11,368 nt of DNA from an uncultured Pseudomonadota bacterium (GTDB lineage: Bacteria; Myxococcota_A; UBA9042; CAIXZC01). The stretch is taken from NCBI GenBank assembly GCA_937884235.1, contig CALGBT010000743.1, positions 1-11,368 on the forward strand, written 5' to 3'. A program made the position numbers and the translations under genes. Below, piece after piece: positions 7,492-11,368 of this stretch (within the stretch, counting starts at the first letter, position 1; the number at the start of each line of letters is the position of its first letter). A model generated the notes under the pieces. The model ran no database searches. It saw only the letters and a list, made by a program, of their open reading frames with translations, and was not told where the DNA came from.

Positions 7492-7521
7492 CACATAGCA
7501 ACAATCAGCTCGTTAAGTCAA
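7492..7521 (-). promoter_or_regulatory. Candidate sigma-70-type promoter for the mutase/glycosyltransferase/lipoprotein unit
   Basis: On the minus strand a -35-like TTGACT (7521-7516, 5 of 6 to TTGACA) is followed after 18 bases by TATGTG (7497-7492, 3 of 6 to TATAAT), with a TGC extended -10 directly before it. Transcription would begin near 7485, giving a leader of about 95 bases to the GTG. Consensus by eye only. Confidence 0.4.
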
Positions 7522-7544
7522 GGTGACATCATGCCGATATGGTG

Positions 7545-7573
7545 TTGATCTGCCCTGGTCTATCTGCTAGAGT
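7545..7573 (+). promoter_or_regulatory. Candidate extended -10 promoter for the atp cluster
   Basis: TTGATC (7545-7550, 4 of 6) is followed by a 17-base spacer and TAGAGT (7568-7573, 4 of 6), with TGC immediately upstream of the -10. Transcription would begin near 7580, leaving about 50 bases before the atpZ start. It is back to back with the minus-strand candidate; the two -35 boxes are 23 bases apart. The leader holds two near-identical copies of GCCCC(T)GTGC at 7576-7584 and 7601-7610, of unknown meaning. Confidence 0.45.
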
Positions 7574-7628
7574 CTGCCCCGTGCTTGGGGGACTCACACA
7601 GCCCCTGTGCGCTTGAGAAGGAGGCTGC

Positions 7629-7862
7629 TTGAACCGCTGGAGGGAGTATGGACGGGGTCTGCGGACCACGATTTCCGCCTCCACCGTCGGTTTGGAGTTA
7701 GCGTTGTCGATTGGGTTGGGGTACTGGGTCGGCGACTCACTCGACGAGTGGCTGGGTACCAGACCCTACATGATGATTGCCCTGGTGGTTGTGGGATCCA
7801 TCGCCGGATTTCTCAGTCTCTGGCGCGGCTTGCAGCGGATGCGTGCACTGGATGATGAGTAG
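7629..7862 (+). CDS. atpZ: AtpZ/ATPase gene 1-like small membrane protein
   Basis: This 77-residue protein matches the AtpZ family (PF09527 type), which is encoded just ahead of the F0 genes in many bacteria. Its two membrane segments lie at about 19-38 and 46-66. Between them is the family pattern GYWVGDSLDEWLGTRPYMM, in which a Gly-Tyr-Trp plus acidic residues precede a short turn with Gly-Thr-x-Pro. Family members have been linked to Mg2+/Ca2+ supply or assembly of the F1F0 ATP synthase, in concert with AtpI. The start is a TTG; AAGGAGG at 7618-7624, 4 bases upstream, supports it, and there is no in-frame ATG before residue 48. It is first in the atp cluster, and its end abuts or slightly overlaps atpI. 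Confidence 0.8.
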   Translation: MNRWREYGRGLRTTISASTVGLELALSIGLGYWVGDSLDEWLGTRPYMMIALVVVGSIAGFLSLWRGLQRMRALDDE

Positions 7863-7869
7863 GGAACTG

Positions 7870-8232
7870 ATGACACGGACTATGGTCCTGCAACTCGTAT
7901 TGGCTCTGGTTGCTGCGGCCATAGCACTGACTGTGTGGGATTTGGAGACCGCCCTGGCTGCCCTTGTCGCCGGCCTCGTCTCCTGTGCCGATCTGACTGT
8001 CATGGCCCTAGCTGCCGCCCGCCTCACTGCCCAACGTGTCAGGTCGCGGGTCTTCTACACGGTGGTGCTGGGAATCAAGTTTCCTGCGCTGATTGGCATC
8101 GTTTACCTCCTGGTGGTCACATTGACAATGAACGCACTGGGGCTGATTATAGGGTTCTCCACGCTGGTAGTGGCCGTTCTCTACGCAGCAGTCAGCTTCC
8201 AGAAGTCTCTCGTGGAGGGGGAAAGCGCATGA
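7870..8232 (+). CDS. atpI: ATP synthase subunit I (AtpI) family protein
   Basis: This 120-residue, almost wholly hydrophobic protein has four predicted membrane segments (about 7-23, 28-50, 64-84 and 88-110). A polar Asp (DLTVMALAAARL) lies in the second segment and a GIKFPALIG turn precedes or begins the third. Size, topology and position between atpZ and atpB fit the AtpI (subunit I) family, which assists c-ring assembly and is not part of the finished enzyme. Sequence conservation in this family is low, so the call leans on context. The ATG at 7870 has AGGGA 4 bases upstream; an alternative ATG at 7855 would add five residues and overlap the atpZ stop by 8 bases. The gene ends in an ATGA overlap with atpB. 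Confidence 0.75.
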   Translation: MTRTMVLQLVLALVAAAIALTVWDLETALAALVAGLVSCADLTVMALAAARLTAQRVRSRVFYTVVLGIKFPALIGIVYLLVVTLTMNALGLIIGFSTLVVAVLYAAVSFQKSLVEGESA

Positions 8233-9104
8233 GCGGAAAGGTTCGGGGAATCATCATCGCCTGCGTGGCACTGGCTCTCATCGGCGTCTCCTTTGCCATC
8301 CCAGACCTGCGTGGTGAGCTGCACGCACCCGAGGGTGAACACTGGTCGCTGCTCGTGCAGTTTTTCCCTGGCGTCGTCCAAAACGTCCATCACTTCATTG
8401 CCCCACACAAAACCTATATAGCCGGAGAGGAGCCCAACCGTGTCTCCCATTTGTTCATGGCTCTTCTCGTGGCACTTATTGCCATCACCTTCGCCCTCGC
8501 CGTGAAACGGCGAATCCGCAGCAAGGGTGATGATCTGGTTCCGGACCAGCGCTTCTCCCCAGTAGTTATTATGGAGATGCTCGTCGAAGCAGTACTCTCC
8601 CTCATGGAGGGGGTGATGGGCGAGAAGAATGCGCGTCGCTACTTCCCCCTTATTGGGTCACTGGCTATCTTCATTCTCTTCTCCAACCTGTTGGGGATGA
8701 TACCAGGTTTCGTCCCCCCCACGGACAGCCTCAGCACCACCCTCGCGTTGGGCACGGTGGTCTTTTTTGCTACCCACTTCTTTGGGGTGCGAGAGCACGG
8801 TCTCGCCTATTTCAAACACTTCATGGGACCGATCATTAAGTGGTATGCGCTGCCACTCATGTTGTTGATGCTCGTAATTGAGTTCATTTCCCATCTTGTT
8901 CGCCCCTGCTCTCTGGCCGTCCGCCTCATGGGCAACATCATGGGGGACCACAAGGTGCTGTTCATTTTCCTGGGTTTTGGCATTCTCCTCATTCCCCTAC
9001 CCATCATGGCACTAGGCCTGGTGGTAGCGGTGGTGCAAACCCTCGTCTTCTGCTTGCTCTCTATCGTTTATATTGGCTTGGCGATTGAACATGAAGAACA
9101 CTAA
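8229..9104 (+). CDS. atpB: F1F0 ATP synthase subunit a
   Basis: This 291-residue subunit a is the membrane stator that forms the two ion half-channels against the c-ring. The hallmark region is at 224-241: VRPCSLAVRLMGN followed by GDH. Arg232 corresponds to the essential arginine (Arg210 in E. coli). Other family features are FSNLLGMIPGF (151-161), the acidic and histidine-rich HFFGVREHG (183-191), IEFISHLVRP (217-226), and the QTLVFCLLSIVYI last helix. An extended N-terminal region, with a hydrophobic segment and an HHFIAPHKTYIAG stretch, precedes the channel core. The ATG overlaps the atpI stop (ATGA at 8229-8232), and GGAGGGG upstream is the ribosome site. The 23-bp spacing to atpE fits an operon. 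Confidence 0.96.
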   Translation: MSGKVRGIIIACVALALIGVSFAIPDLRGELHAPEGEHWSLLVQFFPGVVQNVHHFIAPHKTYIAGEEPNRVSHLFMALLVALIAITFALAVKRRIRSKGDDLVPDQRFSPVVIMEMLVEAVLSLMEGVMGEKNARRYFPLIGSLAIFILFSNLLGMIPGFVPPTDSLSTTLALGTVVFFATHFFGVREHGLAYFKHFMGPIIKWYALPLMLLMLVIEFISHLVRPCSLAVRLMGNIMGDHKVLFIFLGFGILLIPLPIMALGLVVAVVQTLVFCLLSIVYIGLAIEHEEH

Positions 9105-9126
9105 TCGCAATAATGGAGGCCCAAAG

Positions 9127-9468
9127 ATGGCTGGAAAGCTTCGTAAAGTTAGTGCTGGACTGATGGTATTCCTGGTGACGACCCTGGCCCCGATGATTGC
9201 TCTGGCGGGCGAGGCCGTTCAGCAGGACAATGAATGGTCGATGAAGATGTATCTGGCAATTGCCTCTGGCTTTGGCATCGCTCTGGCAGCCTTCGGTGGC
9301 GCCATCGCACAGGGCCGGGCCGCAGCAGCTGCCCTTGAAGGCATCGCCCGCAATCCCGGCGCCTCAGGCAAGATCCTGACGCCCATGATTCTGGCGCTGG
9401 CCCTCATCGAATCGCTGGTCATCTACACTCTGATCATCGCTTTTGTGCTCTCTGGGAAGATCGGATAG
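9127..9468 (+). CDS. atpE: F1F0 ATP synthase subunit c with N-terminal signal-peptide-like extension
   Basis: This is the proteolipid of the rotating c-ring. It is a helical hairpin: helix 1 at about 40-70 with the small-residue run GGAIAQGRAAAAA, the polar loop ARNPGA (74-79) that contacts F1, and helix 2 with the ion-binding Glu95 in ALIESLVIY. The encoded protein has 113 residues against a usual 75-90. The surplus is residues 1-27, a basic start, a hydrophobic core and an ALA|GEA cleavage-like site, which would leave about 86 residues. The ATG at 9127 has GGAGG 7 bases upstream; earlier in-frame ATGs lie inside atpB. Gln62 together with Glu95-Ser96 resembles part of the sodium-coordinating set of Na+-type c subunits. 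The next gene is not atpF, so the b subunit must be encoded elsewhere. Confidence 0.95.
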   Translation: MAGKLRKVSAGLMVFLVTTLAPMIALAGEAVQQDNEWSMKMYLAIASGFGIALAAFGGAIAQGRAAAAALEGIARNPGASGKILTPMILALALIESLVIYTLIIAFVLSGKIG

Positions 9469-9580
9469 CACTCTCCCCAGTACACCGCCCCGCCCCATTT
9501 TCGTTGCGCGATGGCGCGTCTTCTGTCATGCTTATGTGGTCTGCCCCGAAGAGTGAAGACTGATACGCATAGGTAGAATG

Positions 9581-10156
9581 ATGCAACTGCTCCCCTCACT
9601 GCAGGGTATTCTTAGTGACCCCAGTATCTCGACGCGGATAGCGCTGCTGGGATTTGCCTGGATTGCAGCTGCTAGTTTTGCCCATTTTTTCACCGCATGT
9701 TGGCTCTTGCGGCGCTTCTCCCGTGAAGGCCCGGTGCTGCCAGTACTGCTTCCTCAACTCGAAGAGAAATGGGTACGGGCAATCTTCGGGCTTCGTATCT
9801 GGGTGTGGTTTCGCCGCATCGGGCTGGCTCTATCATTTGTCGCCGTGCTGACGGCGGCGGCGGAACTGGGCCTGCAAGTCAGGACTCTGCTGGCAGCCGG
9901 ACCGAGTGGTCCGGACTGGCGCATGACCTTGGCTGAACATGTGGATCGCATGGTCGCAACAGTTGCCATCCTGGCCATCGCCATCATGCTGCGGGTCATT
10001 GTCGGCGGGCTGGCCAATGTCATCGCAGTGCGCGCCCAGAACTTCGTCACTGCCAGCAACTCGTTGGTCTCCCGCGAAGAAGTGCAACGCGTGCGAGCCT
10101 TCCTTGACCGCTTAGAGGACAGCGGAGTTGATACCATGGAGCCCCCCGGAGAATGA
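9581..10156 (+). CDS. Three-segment inner-membrane protein of unknown function
   Basis: I do not recognise this 191-residue protein with confidence. It has three likely membrane segments: 19-43, 80-98 and 124-150. A basic/aromatic cytoplasmic-looking stretch lies between the first two (RRF, EEKWVRAIFGLRIWVWFRR). A short charged tail, likely helical, follows the third (REEVQRVRAFLDRLED). Topology and the last two segments faintly recall MotA/TolQ/ExbB channel proteins, but the large TolQ cytoplasmic loop and clear family motifs are missing. ATG codons at 9578 and 9581 are adjacent; AGGT at 9571-9574 spaces better with the second. It follows atpE after 112 bp with no clear terminator, so cotranscription with the atp cluster is possible. 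Its stop overlaps the next start (ATGA), implying the two products are made together. Confidence 0.7.
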   Translation: MQLLPSLQGILSDPSISTRIALLGFAWIAAASFAHFFTACWLLRRFSREGPVLPVLLPQLEEKWVRAIFGLRIWVWFRRIGLALSFVAVLTAAAELGLQVRTLLAAGPSGPDWRMTLAEHVDRMVATVAILAIAIMLRVIVGGLANVIAVRAQNFVTASNSLVSREEVQRVRAFLDRLEDSGVDTMEPPGE

Positions 10157-11368
10157 GCCGGCGAGAGCGCATAAGAGCCGTGATGGAGCGCTTCGTCATC
10201 CACCTGTGGTTGACTGCGCTGGTCATAATGGCAGTTCGCTACCTGATGCCCTTGGCTCCTGCCGCCGCCAGGAATCCCACCACCGGGCCCGCATGGTGCG
10301 CCCCTGCACCCGGCGCCGCCGCCACTGATTGCCGATGGCAACCTGATCAGTTAACCATGGCGGCTCCGACACGCGCACAAGCCGCCGACGCATTCTATCT
10401 TGTCCGCCCCTTCGCACACGGGCCCTGCAGCCTCGTTCCTCAGGAACTCTCGCGCAGCCTCGCATCAGTGGTGGCCGGATGCGGCGCCGAACTGGTCCAT
10501 GAGCCCGGTAACCTGGACCTCTGCCAACCTGGACCGGACAAGGGGCGAGTCTATCGCGTCCTGGCCCGCGAGATTGGTCCCTGCGCCATCGTCATTGGCG
10601 GCCCCTACGGACCAAATGGTGAAGCGCTTCAAGGACGCTCCACACCGCCTTTCCTGACAATCTTTCCAGCCCTTCATGTCACCACTGAGTTGCTCGATTT
10701 CATTCAATTACGCAAGCGATTCAACACCAGCCACGCTCCCTTTGAGCAGCTTGAGGGGAGCGCATTCGCAGGTTGGCTGATCCTGCCGCTGCACGGCATG
10801 GACATCCCCTTGGACAAGCTTCCACAAGCGCAGCACCTACTGGTTCGAGCTGCCTCGGCTATTGGCCCGCATCCAGTCCCCAATCCGGTCCTCCTTGACA
10901 TCGCCGGGCTCTCTCGCTGCCCTACCAGAGAGGCCATGCCGCTGATTCTCAACGAAATGGAATCTGTGGGACTGCGGCCCGTTGGCCAGGCTCAGGTGTC
11001 GGCTGATTCCCGTGGGGCCCCACTGCAGGTACTTCAGCTCTCGCAAGGCGGCATTGCCTCAGGACAGGTTGTTTCCGTGCGGCTCTCTCTAGCCGCTAGT
11101 CAGTGCGAAACATTGCAGACCGTAACCCCCGGTGAATTGGCAGATCTCCTCACCGAGAGTCTGGCCCGCACCGGTCAAAACAACGTGCCGACTACTCTGC
11201 TCCTGCACCGGAACGACCATACGATTACTGATGAGAGTATGGCCGCGATGCTCAGTGAACTGGACTCGGTCCCCACATCCCTGCTCGTGGCCATCTTCGA
11301 GGATTCTTCCGCCGGCCAGCTTGTGAGCGGCTCCAATGGGCCCCGCATTCTTGACATGGGAGCCGCAG
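10153..11368 (+). CDS. Membrane-anchored or exported protein of unknown function (3' end outside window)
   Basis: The frame starting with the ATG at 10153-10155 stays open for 405 codons to the right edge, with no stop, so the gene is truncated by the window. The ATG overlaps the preceding stop as ATGA. Residues 1-13 are strongly basic, and 14-37 form a hydrophobic segment followed by APAAA, either a signal anchor or a cleavable signal. The remainder is soluble, probably periplasmic, with alternating helix- and strand-like stretches and several cysteines. One stretch near 344-382 (VPTTLLLHRNDHTITDES and what follows) has a strand-strand-helix-strand rhythm reminiscent of the ExbD/TolR periplasmic fold. 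However, the membrane segment lacks the acidic residue ExbD/TolR use for proton flow. No family can be assigned. It probably works with the upstream three-segment membrane protein. Confidence 0.7.
   Translation, partial: MSRRERIRAVMERFVIHLWLTALVIMAVRYLMPLAPAAARNPTTGPAWCAPAPGAAATDCRWQPDQLTMAAPTRAQAADAFYLVRPFAHGPCSLVPQELSRSLASVVAGCGAELVHEPGNLDLCQPGPDKGRVYRVLAREIGPCAIVIGGPYGPNGEALQGRSTPPFLTIFPALHVTTELLDFIQLRKRFNTSHAPFEQLEGSAFAGWLILPLHGMDIPLDKLPQAQHLLVRAASAIGPHPVPNPVLLDIAGLSRCPTREAMPLILNEMESVGLRPVGQAQVSADSRGAPLQVLQLSQGGIASGQVVSVRLSLAASQCETLQTVTPGELADLLTESLARTGQNNVPTTLLLHRNDHTITDESMAAMLSELDSVPTSLLVAIFEDSSAGQLVSGSNGPRILDMGAA

Noticed and set aside
7607..7855. Alternative 82-codon frame overlapping atpZ
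   Set aside because: The TTG-started frame at 7629 gives a clear AtpZ family sequence with two membrane segments; this one gives none.
9505..9518. GCGC-gatg-GCGC hairpin after atpE as a terminator
   Set aside because: The stem is only 4-5 pairs and no T run follows, so it is too weak to call.
10465..10952. Minus-strand small frames at the right end
   Set aside because: They oppose the continuous plus-strand frame from 10153 and have no ribosome sites or recognisable motifs.

Overview
The window is GC-rich bacterial chromosomal DNA with dense genes, several ATGA or TGATG junctions, and TTG/GTG starts backed by strong Shine-Dalgarno sites. The best guess at a host is a Myxococcota or related 'deltaproteobacterial' lineage. 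Two things suggest this: the Cys-rich repeat style of the first protein, and a stand-alone F0 cluster (atpZ-atpI-atpB-atpE) with no atpF or F1 genes after it. The assignment is an inference; no rRNA or other strong phylogenetic marker is present.

Layout. (1) 1-969, plus strand: the C-terminal part of a secreted Cys-rich protein with an unrecognised C-terminal domain. (2) 954-2117, minus strand: a NYN-nuclease-like protein with a cold-shock domain and a long Pro-Glu repeat tail, whose end overlaps the end of gene 1. (3) 7389 down to 2286, minus strand: a three-gene unit made of a long alpha-D-phosphohexomutase, a GT-C-type polytopic membrane glycosyltransferase candidate with an extra N-terminal periplasmic module, and a translationally coupled lipoprotein-like protein with a galactose-binding-like C-terminal region. 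(4) 7390-7628: a divergent promoter region. (5) 7629-9468, plus strand: atpZ, atpI, atpB and atpE. (6) 9581 to the right edge, plus strand: two coupled membrane-anchored proteins of unknown function; the second stays open to the end of the window.

How the genes may work together. atpZ/I/B/E build the ion-translocating half of the F-type ATP synthase (a subunit and c-ring, plus two small assembly or ion-supply proteins); the b, delta and F1 subunits must be encoded elsewhere. The minus-strand unit plausibly links cytoplasmic sugar-phosphate supply (mutase) to sugar transfer on the periplasmic face (GT-C protein), with an envelope-anchored partner (lipoprotein). That pathway is inferred from domain type and gene order. 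The NYN-CSD protein looks like an RNA-processing enzyme.

No tRNA, rRNA, CRISPR array, insertion sequence or integrase was seen. No single system in the window is demonstrably new. The most promising unknowns are the glycosyltransferase/lipoprotein pair, the diverged NYN-CSD protein and the membrane protein pair downstream of atpE.
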